A DNA stretch of 64,000 nucleotides from positions 71,597,667-71,661,666 of the forward strand of contig CM070715.1 in assembly GCA_036346275.1 (NCBI GenBank), given 5' to 3'. The stretch's first letter is position 1; each line of letters begins with the position of its first letter. Positions 32,705-46,130 of this stretch are shown here, one piece after another. Position numbers and translations under genes: made by a program. The stretch comes from Otatea glauca (Eukaryota; Streptophyta; Magnoliopsida; Poales; Poaceae). Under the pieces are notes generated by a model that searched no databases, was not told the origin of the DNA, and saw nothing but the letters and a program-made list of their open reading frames with translations.

Positions 32705-33210
32705 GGCCGGCCGCGCCCCGGAGGCCGCCGCAGGACCTCGTGCGCTGGTGAGAGGATCTACTGAGCTCTGGGCATGGAGGGAGAGAGACAAGGATGAGGA
32801 AGAGGCGGCGATGGCGGCGGGAGGAGACGAAGCGGTGGTGGTAGTGGCGGCGACGACGACAACCTGACGAAGCAAGGGAAGCGAGAGAGGGTGGGGGTGA
32901 GTTCTTGGGGACGCGTTGGGTTTAGGAAGAGGAGTTGGGGTGTTGCCTACTGTTTTGTACATGACATGTGGGTTCCGCTAGTACGAGGGCCCAGTTGGCG
33001 TGGGGTTGATTTATTGCACAGCCTGGGACGTTTTAATGGGGTGTGGGACCACGGAGACATAGAGGCAGTGAACGTTACCTGCAGTTTTTTTAGACACAAA
33101 CTCGACTCTCACAGCCAGTCTATTCTTATCGTTTTGCTTTGCAATGATAAAAGAATTGATGGCTTATTTAGCCCGTTAACTTTTTTTTTTAATATAGCTC
33201 TCTGGTAAAT
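32705..33210 (-). promoter_or_regulatory. 5' UTR and promoter-proximal region of the Gbeta gene
   Basis: Minus-strand sequence upstream of the Gbeta ATG. It is CT-rich on the sense strand close to the start (TCTCTCCCTCC-type tracts near 32780 and 32880), common in plant 5' leaders. I cannot place a TATA box or start site with confidence. Confidence 0.4.
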
Positions 33211-36200
33211 ATATTTAAAAATTTGACCCTCCTCTTCCTATCGAGCCCGAAGAGCGTGGAAGCTCGTCGCTGCTGTGGCAGCTCGCACGAGTGCAAGAGC
33301 AAGAGCTTCCGCACTGTCTGGCTGTGGCATTGGCGCTCGCCCACGGCTGCGCCTGCCCGCACCCTCTAGCGCTCTCCCGTGCTAGCCCGCGTGCTTCCGT
33401 GCTCCCAGACGCAGCAGGGGACATGTGTCGTTTACGGCGTCTTCTACGTAGGAAAAGGGGTTATTTTTGTCAAAAAAAAACATTGGAAAGTAGATTTGCA
33501 AAAAAATGATGTTAAAGGTGATAGATATGAACATTATAAAATAGGCCATAAAAAGAAACGGAGGGAGTCCTATTTTGTTTGTACTTATTAGTGTAGCCAT
33601 GCCATTGCGTCATTTTTTTTTTTTTGCTTACGTGGAACCAAAAAGAAAAAAAAACACATGTAACCACTCTCTCCTCTAATAACAAGGTGTAATAAAAATC
33701 ATTGTAAGTGCCCTAATAGTTATTACTACCACGAACAAGTCTTGCTACCAAAGATGATTTCGACTACTTTTCAATTTTGTTTCAAACTGTGTGGCAGGTA
33801 TGCTGATTAGTGGGTTTTTTTTCCTCTCTGGCGCTTCTCGACCTCCTTATTATACCTTTTTGAAGGTTATTGGTTGTTTATGATTTTCTTGTCTACATCC
33901 TTACACAAATCGCTTCAAAATCATTACCTTGTGTTTCTCTGGGCTCCTTACACAAATCGCTCCAAGATCGTTACCCTGTGTTTCTCTGGGTTATTCTTCT
34001 CACGGGAGACGAACGTCTGCCTAGATGTACATCAGTCGTCATTTATTCTAACATCTCATGTGCGAGCCTTTCTTTCCCTACCTTGTTCAATTCTGAAATC
34101 AAATATTTTTTAGCTCCGGAAGCGATGGGATGGAAAACCAATCGAAATGACTATAGATAAGATTTTGGACCCTTTATCAGGTCGGGTTGTAACGTCCACG
34201 TTGGTTGGCTATTTCTGAAATAAAAAGTGGGCAAGGTTTAAAGCATTCTCTTGAATGAGCATCGGTTCTTTTATTCTTGCATCTTGATTGGGCAGATCTG
34301 ATATTATGCTAGCTTTTTGTTTAAAAGTATTCCCAGTTTCGTTAATTTTGCTAAGCCGCCCGCCTAGTGCTTTAATTACGATTGTTATCTCTTCTCTTCA
34401 ATATTTACTAGTATAGTACCCTGTCTTCCGGTTTCCTTTTCTCAGCACGTAATATATGGTCTTTTCTTTTTCTAGAACGTTTGTTTCCTTTTCCTTAATT
34501 CCAGGATATTTGTTTCCTTTTCCTTGAGATGATGCTGAAGGTGGGGGGAGATCTGTTGTGGGCTACAGGGATAAGTTAGACACATTAAACAATAGCCATC
34601 GGATGTGGGTGAGTAAAGCTGAGGAAAGATCTGAGAGGTTAATTTTGATGGAGGCAAGTTTCTGGGGACGTTTCGCTGGGTGCATGAAGGTTGGGCCATC
34701 TCTAGTGGGGTGCATTATTTGGGGTGGACGTAGAAAAGAATGCTTAGGTGTATTATAAAGTGGTATAGATTAGCACATTAACTATTACATCCGGTTTAAC
34801 TCCCAGATAATCGACATTGAATTGTAGATTAATTGGGATTAGATTCTTAGAACAAGGGTGTTTGGTTACCACATGAAATTGGAATCAATGACTCTACTCT
34901 CCAATTCCAAATAGTGAAGCTACAATTAAATCCAATTGACAGCTCTCACCACATCAAATGTATGGAATTAAACATGCCAAACACTTAGCCTCTCCATCGT
35001 CTCCTCCTCGACGCCATGATTGTTTCGGTCTTCCTCTTCCTCTGGCCACCACCTTGTTGCTTTCTCCTCCTCCTCCTTCAGGCCTCACCATCCTCTTCCT
35101 CCTGTCGCCACCATCCATGGTGGCAGAGGTGATGTAGGATCAATTGTGTATCCACTCAATGGTGAGCGGCAGACCTGCATGGGGGTGAGGATGCGTAAGA
35201 GTGAGATGCACGATGATGAGCTGGCCGACTCTAGCTCTCATGCAATGTAGCCAGCCTCACCAGCGATCTCACGGGCATGGCACTCTATGATGGAGACGAG
35301 GACGTCATGATCAGCATCGATGGCGCGGATCATGGCAGCGGACAGAGTTCAGGTGGGGAGTGGGGATTGCACCGATCAAGGCATCAGACGATCCGGATGA
35401 GCCCTCATGTTGCTACAGTAAGAAATCTGCAGTGTTTTGCATGGTGCTCCAAGAGCATCTAAGCCGTCGATGTTAGATCACGTCGATTTTAGATCAAATG
35501 GTCTTGTGAGGGCTGATTAAGTTGCATTCCTCATAAGACAACACTTGATCTCTATCCTCATGGCAGCAGACTAGTTGGTGATGAGGCCAACGATAGTGAG
35601 GGCGCATTGCATATCAGTGAGACTGAAGTATAACACCCCAGCATAACATGTGCTCAAGATATTACTACATTTTATATTTTTATCACTTTTATCATGATTT
35701 TTACTATAATTCCAGCAAGCACCCTAAACAATTATCACCACTACTAAACCAACAATAACAATAATTTGTATAATCACATATACAACAACAAAACAATAAT
35801 AAACTTTTGAACCACGCGTCCAAGCACATCTAAGCCTTCGCACTTGGGTACGTCTGGATCACATGCATACGGGAGTAATCTTTACCTTTTTGGTGACGAC
35901 GATAAACAAGGATAGATAAACAAAAAACTCCTCGTTTAATCTTTAAATCAAATAAGTCTACATAACTAAAACATGATATGAAAGTTCAACGCTAAACAAC
36001 CTAAACAATTCATTATTCTAAGAATGATTATTGCTACTAAATGGTTGTGGGTGATGGTGTGACAGGTGAAATGATGGCGCTACTTATATCCCATATATGT
36101 CGCCTTCAACGTTCACCTAAAACATTTAATAAGGGTGGGTCTATGACTCAGCAAATACATAATAAAATAGTAATTAGCAATAGCAATTTTATCATCATTA

Positions 36201-38059
36201 ACTCATTTGTATCATTCTTCGTATTTCTCAATGTAACTTTATCTTTCTTTAAAATGCAAATGCTCATGTACATCTCTGTCTCTTTAGCATATACCGGCAT
36301 AGTGGAGTGTCCACCCGTCGATGAACCACTCATGCCTCATCCTTTTTCATACAGGTCCAACCTCCACGAGAGTAGAGGCCTACCTTAGTAGGTTTTTCCT
36401 CTTCCCACTTCCATGTGATCGCCTATACACAGTAGGCTATAGATATCACTCATGCTATCTATCTCTTTCTCATTATGCATATAATGCCACATTTTCCTTT
36501 CAGTGTATTAATCAACATTCTCATGTTGTGCCATTCAATTTTCAAGGTTGAATCACCAATATAAATCAATTGAATGAAATTACTCATAAATCAATCATCC
36601 ATAAACACTAAACGACAATTTCATCAACCGTCAACCATTCTATCATGCACTTGCCTTTTAATCGCGTGCGACGGAGTGATAAGCAGATGAAGCCAAACTC
36701 GAAGTCGCACCTCCTACAATAGGTAAACTATCTAAAAAATGCCATATATTACATACATCAAATATAACAATATCGCTCCTACGCACATACTCCACTTAAC
36801 TTTCTCCCACCCTTTGTTGTCCTAGCATTCGGAAGGCTATAACTCTTAGCTCAGAAGCCCAAACATGGTAAATCATATATATTCTAAAAACTACACAAGA
36901 TTGTCTACACTTTCTAGTTATCTATATTTTCCAATTAATTCATTTAACCCTGGTTTCTAGCCCCGAAGACCGATATGTTGTTTTACTACACAACATATTT
37001 CACAATTTCGCAACTATTTTTATACAACTCCAATTATAGCAAACCATATGATCTTTGGAATCTAGAGAAAATTATCTAGCTTTATCTTGTTACATATATA
37101 ATTTAATTTGGCCATTATCTAGCCCTAAACAACAGATTAACATAACTACTCTCTGCAACGATGATTTCTAGACAGCAAGCTTCTACAAACCATAATTTTC
37201 AAACCACTTAACTAAATTTTACATTCTTATGCTCTAATAAACCTTTAGACCATAATATACATTTTTCATAACTTGCATAGGTCATGAAACTGACTGTAAG
37301 TACCCCAAAACGTGACCCGAAAGAAGAGGTCACTATTAAACGACCCAAATTCCATATCGGTGCTCTCCAACTACGACACCTACCCTCAAAATGACCATAA
37401 CAACACTCACTACAGCGACAACGTAACCAACACTAATATATGGTTTATACCTACGAGATTCATTGGAACCATTAATGTCTGTAATCCTCCACGATCCCCT
37501 CACATTTCTCACTCCTTCACGCTCCCCAAAACTCTTGCACTACATCCTTCAAAATCCTCATCGCCTAGTAGACACAGTGATGTGAACAACTTTCAATTTG
37601 GGTGCACAGTTTGATAGGAAACGCTAAAAGACGGGAGGGATGTTGCCGGAGTGTGGCCAAGGCACGGCCAGCGCGACACGGGCGTGGCGTGGTAGCTGAC
37701 CTCGATGGTAGGAATCGGTGGCCCTAGGCGATGGCGATGGTAGTGAGCAGTGCTAGAGGTGGTGGCTCGGATGGGGCTAGGTTTAGCCTCAACCCCCTCC
37801 CCTGCACTTTTATGCTGGCTAGATTGAGTCCAGCTCGGCATGCACGTCGAGGACGACTCAGTAGGCCGGCTCAGCCCACGAGGTTTTACTTCTTATTTTC
37901 GGAATATTACCTGAAGCGACGAGGGCATGACGGCATGGGGCATGGCGGTCATTTGCATTTTCATCTTGAGCATGAACTTGGTTGAACAGGGGAGAGATAT
38001 AGAAAAGAGAAGGGATAAAGAAAAGAGTGGTGGGTGCGATCCACAAGGAAGAGATAAGA
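33211..38059. other. Long intergenic region, no gene recognised
   Basis: No coding region, RNA gene or intact autonomous transposon could be recognised. Minor items: a Stowaway-like end (ACGGAGGGAGT, about 33559); a diverged Tourist-like pair of ends (AGGGTGTTTGGTT at 34856 and GCCAAACACTTA at 34977); and GC-rich, repeat-poor sequence at 35000-35450 and 37620-37900 that may be old retroelement remains. AT-rich sequence fills 35630-37600. Confidence 0.45.
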
Positions 38060-39699
38060 GTTGGATGCAGGGTTTCGGATTTCGGTTTCGGATAAAATAC
38101 CGTTCATGCCCGGAAAACGAAATTTCGGCGAAATTCGGTAATTTTGGACAAATCTCGTCCGGAAATTCAAATTCAAAATTTGAATCCGGATTGCTTTCTA
38201 CCAGTAAATACCGAAATTCGGCGAGATTGGGCGAGATCTCGCCGAAAAGTAGCGAAATTTCGGCAATATTGACAAGCCCGAAAATAGGTCGAAAAGATGG
38301 AGAAAAATTTCGAATTTTTTTGTGGAGAGTTCTGACGTATTATTAATGTTGTCATAAAAATTTCAGATTTTTTTGAATCATGTAAATTTTTTTAAAAATT
38401 GAAACATTGGTACTGTCGTAATGAAACTCTCACCGGCAATTTTGAACTGAATGAAAAATGGGACAAAGCATGTTATAAATATTTGAAATTTTAATAGCAT
38501 GATTGAATAATATTGCCATAAAATTTTGAGTTGTTACTGAAGCTCGAGGAATTTTTAAAAATTCGGGAATTCGGGTATGAGTGAAGTATGAAATTTCAAC
38601 ATTTTGACCAAATTCAAGATTGAGAGTCACAATTGAAACAATTAATGTATATTGGCATGACAATTAATAAGAATGTAATAAAATCGATACATACAACAAG
38701 TCTTCACATATTTGCATATGACAATTAAATGAATGTATGTTTGCATCACATACCTACGAGTAGTAAAGCGCCTGTGGTGCAAACTCCACCTCCGTTGTCG
38801 ACAATGATCTCGTGGTACCTCCTCTCGTGTTGTTGCTTGTATTCCTCCCGTGTCATGTCTCGTGGTAGCGGTAGACTTCCAATGTTGGTAATGAGACTCA
38901 CAGTATCGTGTTTCTGACCGTGAAGGTACATGACATTGGCGATGAGTGCCGTCGCGTATGGATCAACGTATGGATCATTGTAGTCAAATGGCAAAGAGAT
39001 GCTCGATCCATCATAACTCGCTCAGAATCGCATCCACCCCGATCCCATCCGTACCCACCCCGATCCCATCCGCACGGCATTTGACTATACCGTATGCTCA
39101 ATGGAATGCCCAAATGGTCGGAGGACTCATTGCTACACCATGATTGAGCACCATCCTGTGGTTGTGCCGTCTGGCGCCCACCCCACCACGCGACGTGCCC
39201 TTCCCGCCATCGTGGGTCTACACTGAGTCACCTCTCGGGCAAGACCCTCTCGATGCGATCCTCCCGCCGGTGATTGTGACTGTGGACGGGGCCAGAGGGA
39301 GTACCGGTCAGCTTCAGTCCCGTCATCGCTGGGAGAGTCTGTCGCCGTCGCTGAGCTACTACTGAGGTACTGCACATTATCAGAAGGTGTTGCCGTGTCG
39401 TCCTCACTGCCGACAATAGACTCATCATCAATTCGGCCTTTTCCTTTTCCTTACCACTCGGCTGCCCGATAACTTTTGTAATCCGCCTAAAGCTCCTGCT
39501 AGAGTGTCGCCATCCTCGGCGTCGGTAGCACGCTTTTCTCTTCCCCGTGCGTGTCTCCGATGTTCCACTCCGCCTAACTGGGAGGCTCTTCCTCCCGTGG
39601 CCAATTAGAAGTAAGGTTAACATTGTTCTCGTGTTTGGACATACATGGTTAAAAGTGGAATGGAAAACAATTGCATTGTTTACTGTTGCCTTATACATC

Positions 39700-42030
39700 T
39701 CTTCCGCTGGGATGGAGTCAACCATGAATCTCATTGGGAGGGGTGGGTCGTGCGCCTTGTCCTCGTCGAGTAGAGGCTCCTAGTAGACTGGATGAGTCGA
39801 ACCACTCGCAATTGGGTCATGGCGGGATGCATCGCATCCTCGATCAAAGCGATCCACGTGGTCTTCGCCTTGGGTCCGCGAGTGGATTCATAGTCTCGGC
39901 GAAGTCGCAGGTTGTAGTGCACGAACACGAGCCGTTGGAGCTTCGCATAACTTAAACGGTTTCAGAGCTGCGTGTGCACCAAAGCAAATGTGCTCCAATT
40001 GCGCTCACACCTACTCGACGATGCGACCGACACCAACCTCAAGGCGAACTTTGCGTACCGTCTCATTCCCGAAGGACATCCACCATTGAGCTGTGAACAA
40101 TACGAAGAAAGAAAAGTCAGTGAGTGCTACACAACAACATACCAACCAACCTTAGTTTTTGTACTTACCTGCCGTCATTTGGTTATCGATGGCGCTGGTC
40201 TGTGCAAGCTGGGTGGCAAAACGTCTCCGTCTAAGACGGTATGTGTCTGCTTCTCGTAGAGCCTTCATCGCGGTAGCGTCGTCATCAGCCATAATGCTTA
40301 GTGCAGTCGAGAGCGCTCCCATGTATCATGGAGTCTTGCATATGTTGTATGAGAACTGGACTTCGGTCCGGGACGGAGGTTGCAATTGATGCAAAGATTG
40401 CATAGTTAGTATAATAGATACGAACATTGCATACTTAGCATAATAGAACTGAACATGTTAATTTCACTTACCAGCTTGCACAAATGTGGTTTCCCTTATT
40501 TCGGCGAATCTCTTTTCCATGACTTGTAGGAATATCCTATACTGTTCTCCATGCTCCCATAAGTTATTGTTGTACTCATTCCGTGCAATTGCGTACTGCA
40601 TCATTACACCGCTGATTGTTGGTAACTTGTCTTGATCTGCGAACCTCAACAACTTGTACAAGGGTTCTACGGCCACCACGATCCACTCCACCTAGGACCA
40701 GAAATCCCTGCCCACGAGGTGGTCATATGCGTACTTGCCCTCCGCCATTTCAGCCCACCTACTACCTATCCAACAGATGTGTCATCCATCTTTGGAACTT
40801 TTCCTTTTTTTTGAAGAAGCTATCAAGGAAAACAAAGGTCGTCCCAAATCTAGTGGCATTTGGCCTCACCAACTCTCTACCAATATGTTGCCTCATCTGC
40901 GCATGTAGATTCTTGTGGTTGTATAAAAATCTGCAGATTCTCTTGGCCTGTGCCACAATATCTTTGATACATTCCACCTCGCACACGTCTTTTAGCATAA
41001 GATTTACGGTGTGTGCCAAGCAAGGCTGCCATACTATACGAGGGTACTGCACTCGTAACATCTGGCATGCTTTCTTGAAGTTGGCACCATTGTCAGTAAC
41101 CACCTGCACAACATGCTCCACCTCAATCTCCTCGGCCACCACCTTTGTTATCTCGGCTAGTAGGTATTTGTGGTTCTGGACCTTAGCTGCGAATGAGCAA
41201 GCAAGAAGTTAGTACGTGTGGCAATGACGATCATACGGAATAGGAAAAATAAATGAATTTTGTACCTGTGGCATTTACGGTCTTATGGAAGAACATCATC
41301 CCATTGCAGTATACCATGAAGTTGATGATACTCTGTTGTAGGTCCCGTCCAGCGTCCGCATATCATCAGAACACCAAAGGTGGCCCGGTCGTCCTCGAAC
41401 CTCCAAGGTACTTCACAATCTCCTGCTCATTCGCGTCCAAGTACTTACTATCTATCTCGTATCCTCGTGGTGCACGAACCCCTGGGCCTAGCTCCTGCGT
41501 CAGCTTAATTGCAGCTATGACCGTATGCACAAGAGATTAGTACAATCATCACACGACGTGTAAATTACAAACATACAATTGTTTCATACCTGTGAAATAC
41601 GGGCAGTCCACCTTCCTTCCAGGAATTGCATTAGCATGTAACCACTTTGACCATCCCCTCCCTAGCTTCTCCCGCTTCCCCTGCTGGAATGCAGTGTCAA
41701 TACGAGGTTGCTGCGGGGCACTAGCCCGTGCAAGGTCGACATCCATGGAGGCATGGCTTTTCCTTGTCGATTTGGACCGACCAAACATTTTGCTGATAGT
41801 CGATTGAATTGAAGACTTTCGTGCACCACTCCCGGAACCCGAACCTTGCGTCAAACCTTGGCTCCTGAGGTAGGCCTCTTCTTTAGAGGCCTTTATGGCC
41901 ATCTTAAGCTGCTCATCCTCCGTGGCCATGGTGGCCCATTCGGTGCAAGCCTCCTCCCGACGCAGCGAATCGCCGCTTCTCCTTCTTCTCACACGGCCAC
42001 CACGGAGGTCCGCGATCATGGCTGCCTAAT
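39700..42030 (-). pseudogene. hAT transposase (DUF659 and hAT dimerisation domains), frameshifted
   Basis: From 42019 the frame gives a basic/acidic leader, then the DUF659 region (GRKVDCPYFTGMK near 41600; FLDSFFKKK further on). The block 41142-40762 reads VVQVVTDNGANFKKACQML ... IVWQPCLAHTVNLMLKDV ... NATRFGTTFVFLDS, the RNase H-like catalytic part of this family. The C-terminal dimerisation signature SSSRCERNWSTFALVHTQ and YAKLQRLVFVHYNLRLR lies at 40030-39900; it is entered by a frameshift and contains an in-frame TGA. Segments lie in different frames or are separated by probable introns. Lost frames make it a pseudogene. Sequence 39700-38740 is coding-like but not assigned. Confidence 0.85.
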
Positions 42031-42845
42031 CACTTTAGGCACGCTAGGGCGAGCCTTCACATCACTGCGCGGCCACCAAATGTTCCTTAAGACGGTCGCC
42101 CTCCACCCTTCATAACATGCGTGCGATGAGTTGCACCTCGACCTCGAGCCGACGCCCCGTGGTCCCATACGGTACCCTGAGGCTCCGCCATCACAACGAC
42201 CTACAGCCTGCATCATTACGAAAAAATGCATGATATATAAGCTTGTATGACCATGTGCTTGTTTGCATGCAGTTAACATTCTTAACTCACTGATGTTTGC
42301 TAAAATGCATGATATATGCCTTTCGTTGTGAGGCTTGCTAGCTGTACCATACTACCATACAAGTGACTAAGTGAGTAAGTGACATGGTCTTTTGAGTTTT
42401 GAAGACATACTGACATATGAATTATATCCCACATGAGTACATGCATTGTTAGTTCTTACTAGACTATATCCCACATGAATACATGTCTAAATAAGCAAAA
42501 AAAATACAGCTGCACTTAAAATCCAACAAATCAATTTGTTCATACCAATTTTTTAGAAGATCGAATTTTCGCCTTGAACTACCGAGATTTTGCCTTCTAG
42601 CACCGAAATCTCGCCCTGGGAGGCCGAGATTTACCTCCTGAGCCTAGGAGCTGGCCGGATTTGGCCGGACCAGAGAGGGAGGAAGCTGGAGAAGGGTGCT
42701 GCGCAAGGGAAAGTGAAATGGCAGAGAGCCTCTCGGTGGAATGAACTGTGAATGAACTTCAATGATTGACGATATATTAAAACCAGTGAGTTGTCAATGT
42801 ATAAAATGAGTTATTTCTCATCTCTAGAACACATGAGCACACATA

Positions 42846-42900
42846 TCTCAGTGGTAAGGCTAAACTCTATCAAACAAGAGGTCACGAGTTCGAATCTTCA
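42846..42900 (+). other. tRNA-like pol III A and B boxes, SINE-head candidate
   Basis: TCTCAGTGGTAAGGC (42846-42860) resembles a tRNA A box and GAGTTCGAATCT (42886-42897) resembles a B box, with tRNA-like spacing. There is no full cloverleaf that I can draw and no 3' tail was identified. It lies in the right arm of the hAT element. Confidence 0.45.
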
Positions 42901-44034
42901 CAACGACATTTCTTTGCAACTTTTTTTTCCATAGTTCGGAGCATGTAAAAATTACCAATTTTTTTTTACATAGTTGCAATGCATCAATGATGCTGTCATA
43001 AAATTTTGAGAAGATGATCAAACATAAAATAATCACAGAAAACATGAAAGTGTTACTTCATAATAGTTTTTTTCCAATAGTTTCAACAATGTAAAAATTA
43101 CAAAAAAAATTGGTACATATTTGTAAAGCATCAATGATCTTGTGATAAAGTTTTGAGATCATGATCAATCACAAAAAATTACCAAAAATATGTGAATGTA
43201 GTACATCACTGTTTTCGAAATGTACATCACGTCCTTGTACCACATAAAATTTTTATTGGCTCATCAAAACTGGTTGAATTTTTTTTAAACTTTTACAACA
43301 GGGTTATGAGAGAATTTTTAAGCTCCCATAAAAATTTTAGGTGATTATCAGACATGAATAAATTTATGAAATTCTAGAACTGTCACTACCTCATTTATCC
43401 TATTTCTGATTTTTATTTTTAAAACATAACAAATGATGTTAAAATATTTTCATAAATTTTATGTATTATCCTACATATCTTATGATACTCCCATAAATTT
43501 TTCATAGCATGAAAATGCATTCTTAATTTTTTAAAATTCAGAGAGTGTTTCTGCCCAAATGCCAAAAAGTCTAAAAACTCAATTTTTTCGAAATATTATC
43601 ATTGAAGATCACTTCCTGAGAACCTATTGATATAATTCCGGTCAGATCCGGCCAAAAAAAATTCAAATTCCGTTTAAAATTCCGAAATCTCGGCGGTTTT
43701 GCCGAAATCTCGCCGAAAAAATTAAAATTCCGAAATTTACTGTAGCAATTTCAAATTTTTTTTGGATTTTTTCCATCCGGCCGGTCTGTGCAAACTCGCT
43801 GGGGTCCGAAATCCGAGATTTCGGCGAATTTCGCCGGTTTTTGTAACCTTGGTTGGATGTAGATGTGTAGTTGTGATGTTCTATTTCCAAGGGACACCCC
43901 AAACAAAAAATTGAAATTTGAATTGATTTGAATACAGTTCAAATACTACTGGAATAGGATTAGCAATCCAATTGGATGAATCAAATTCAATCTTATGGAG
44001 CCAAACAGGGTGTTATTTCTGATTGCCAAAACAT

Positions 44035-44306
44035 TACTCCTTCCATTCTTGAATAAATGACGTTTTAGGATTTTGCACTTCAACCAAAGCACGTGTAGAA
44101 ATGACCAAATCGCTCTTCTTCATTAGCTCACTTATTGCTCTTGGATGTGTGTTACCCTATTCTATAGTAATAAATAACATTTAGAATAATGAACGGTAGA
44201 GGTAGTAAATGAAAAAAGTTAAAAAAAATTCTCGAAATTATAGAATGGCATGTATTTAAGAACAAAATTTGAAAATTAGAATGACATGTATTCAGGAACG
44301 GAGACT
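44035..44306. mobile_element. Stowaway-like MITE
   Basis: The left end TACTCCTTCCATTCTTGAAT and right end ATTCAGGAACGGAGA are inverted copies of a Stowaway-type terminus, about 270 bp apart. The right TA is degraded. Confidence 0.5.
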
Positions 44307-44452
44307 CTCTACCGTTCTCTTGTATTATAAACTCCTTAATCTCCATGCCTAAGCAGAACATTAATTGTCATGCATACCAACATGAGATATAATATCCTCC
44401 ACCAAATCTTTTGTTGTGCCCCCTCTCTCTTCTACGTTCATGAGCACATTAA

Positions 44453-44641
44453 GGGTGTGTTTGGTAGAGCTCCAGCTCCACTAGATCCGTGGAGCTAGAG
44501 CTGTGACTACATTAAGAGTATTTAGATAAATTATCTTGTTTACATTTTAGATCAAAAATAAAAACTTAATTCACTTTATTTTAGCCTACAAGTTTCAGAT
44601 CTCAGGTGAAGCTGGGATCTAGAGCTCTACCAAACATACCC
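44453..44641. mobile_element. Tourist-like MITE, 189 bp, TSD TAA
   Basis: The ends GGGTGTGTTTGGTAGAGCTC and GAGCTCTACCAAACATACCC are inverted repeats with one mismatch, flanked by TAA at 44450-44452 and 44642-44644. This is typical of PIF/Harbinger-type MITEs. Confidence 0.88.
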
Positions 44642-45117
44642 TAATTATTCTCTTTTATACTCCTAAGGCATTAACACCCGTCATGATCATTTTCCTCTAC
44701 AAATAGACATACAAATAAAATATTTTTCCATCATTTATCTCCTTTCTCTCTTATGAGCACATTACCTACTCTATCTTATTCTCAAGACAAACAATATTTG
44801 CGTCTAGTCAGAATATTAATTGTGATGCAAATAGTAAAATCTTTCGGTTGATAATTAACAAAGATATTGAGAAACTTTATTTTTAGTGATACCAACGTAA
44901 ACTTGAGTGCATCAAAACACTAATTACCATGCACGTCAAATCTTTTGTATGAGATTGTATGATACCTGAGGGATACACGAGTACATGTAAATGTTAATTG
45001 TCATGCAACTCAAACTATATCAACATAATTAACGAAGATACTAAGAAATTTCCCTTGTCAAGTTTTATTATATAAACAAGACATTTCCCTTGCGTGTTAC
45101 TTGCAATCGTTGTCGCC

Positions 45118-46130
45118 ATGGGCAGAGTTGGTCTCTTCGTTGTGCTCTCGTGCATTCCACTTCTCGCCTACAGCACTGTTGGAAGTTGCATTTATTCTGC
45201 AAATCAGGTTGGTAGCATATGTAGAAGTGATACAACTATCGTGGTCGTAACAATAGATACACAATGATTTTTTAACTGAACTCATTTTATAAGTGAGAGA
45301 CTGCTATAAATAAAATAATCCCCTTTTTTCTTCAAACAAATAATCGTCGATTCCTCATTGTTCTCTTATACTTGTTTATAGGACAGACATGGTGGTTATT
45401 CTCCAGGAGATGTACCATTGGTCTGTTTTGGAGGGTAACTTAGTAGCAGATCAACCTGAAGATTGATGGGTTAGCGTTTTCATCTCATCTAGATCTAAAT
45501 GTACCAAGCCCAATTCAATGTTCCAGTGGTCAAGGTTTATTTCCAGCTTGCGTTGGCCCATCTCGTTACGTGAGTTTCATATCTTGGGTTACCATTATTT
45601 CTTCTCTTTAGTTTTTCTCGGTCTTGGGTGATGAAGCAGACATGCATAGATCAAATCTTATGGCTTCCTAACGTCATGTTGCTGAAACTTTGCTATACCA
45701 TCAATAGCACTTTCAACTATATAACGTTGGGTAGAAGCACTCGCTTCTTACCCCCTTTTTATTCCCGTAACTATAAATCCAGGATAGAGCAACTGGAGAT
45801 TGGGTAGTGCACTACGGATTCGATTCGGAACCATATTTAATTGGACACTTTCCTAAAACCTTACTTACTACCTGAAGAACAAAGCAGATGACATTGAGCT
45901 TTATGGCAATGTGGAGCCTTTGAGAAACCATCTACCTCCAATGGGAAGCGGATTTCCTTCAAATAGTCCCAAAGCTGGCGTCGTTCAGCAATGTTCAGCT
46001 TGTTGATCAAAATGGCAAAACATCCAGGGCTCTGCAAGATTTAACGGCCTATGCGAGCAATGGAGCCTTCTACTTCGTGTCCCCGATTACTTCCGACGGC
46101 AAGTTCACCTACGGCGGGCCATCAGCATGA
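45118..46130 (+). pseudogene. Neprosin/DUF239 family pseudogene with signal-peptide start
   Basis: The ATG at 45118 opens MGRVGLFVVLSCIPLLAYS, a good secretion signal, with a TATAAA-like motif about 45 bp upstream. A probable donor follows near 45208. From 45800 the neprosin domain is recognisable in three frames: GDWVVHYGFDSEPYLIGHFP, then YLKNKADDIELYGNV ... PPMGSGFPSNSPKA, then FSNVQLVDQNGKTS ... GKFTYGGPSA and TGA at 46130. Frameshifts near 45870 and 45980 break it, and the middle third (45400-45780) is not clearly coding. The family are secreted proteins related to the glutamic/prolyl endopeptidase neprosin. This copy appears non-functional. Confidence 0.75.

Larger units (their letters stand above)
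38068..43851 (-). mobile_element. hAT transposon, 5784 bp, perfect 8-bp TSD
   Basis: The ends are CAGGGTTTCGG (left, 38068) and the reverse complement of CCGGTTTTTGTAACCTTG (right, ending 43851), consistent with the CARGG termini of hAT elements. Flanks are the perfect 8-bp duplication GTTGGATG (38060-38067 and 43852-43859). Subterminal regions are rich in inverted GAAATTTCGGCGAAATT-type words at both ends. A broken hAT transposase lies inside on the minus strand. The right arm (42780-43700) is AT-rich noncoding. Confidence 0.95.

Noticed and set aside
32055..32867. Plus-strand open frame of 270 codons over the Gbeta first exons
   Set aside because: Antisense to Gbeta exons 1 and 2 and the MITE; the composition is explained by the GC-rich 5' region. 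The minus strand gives the correct spliced protein.
42860..43045. Minus-strand 61-codon frame rich in hydrophobic residues
   Set aside because: Lies in AT-rich hAT arm noncoding DNA and overlaps the tRNA-like boxes; no homology signal.
43870..44030. Possible second Tourist-like MITE (CACCCCAAAC ... CCAAACAGGGTG)
   Set aside because: The end words are not a convincing inverted pair and no 3-bp duplication could be placed.
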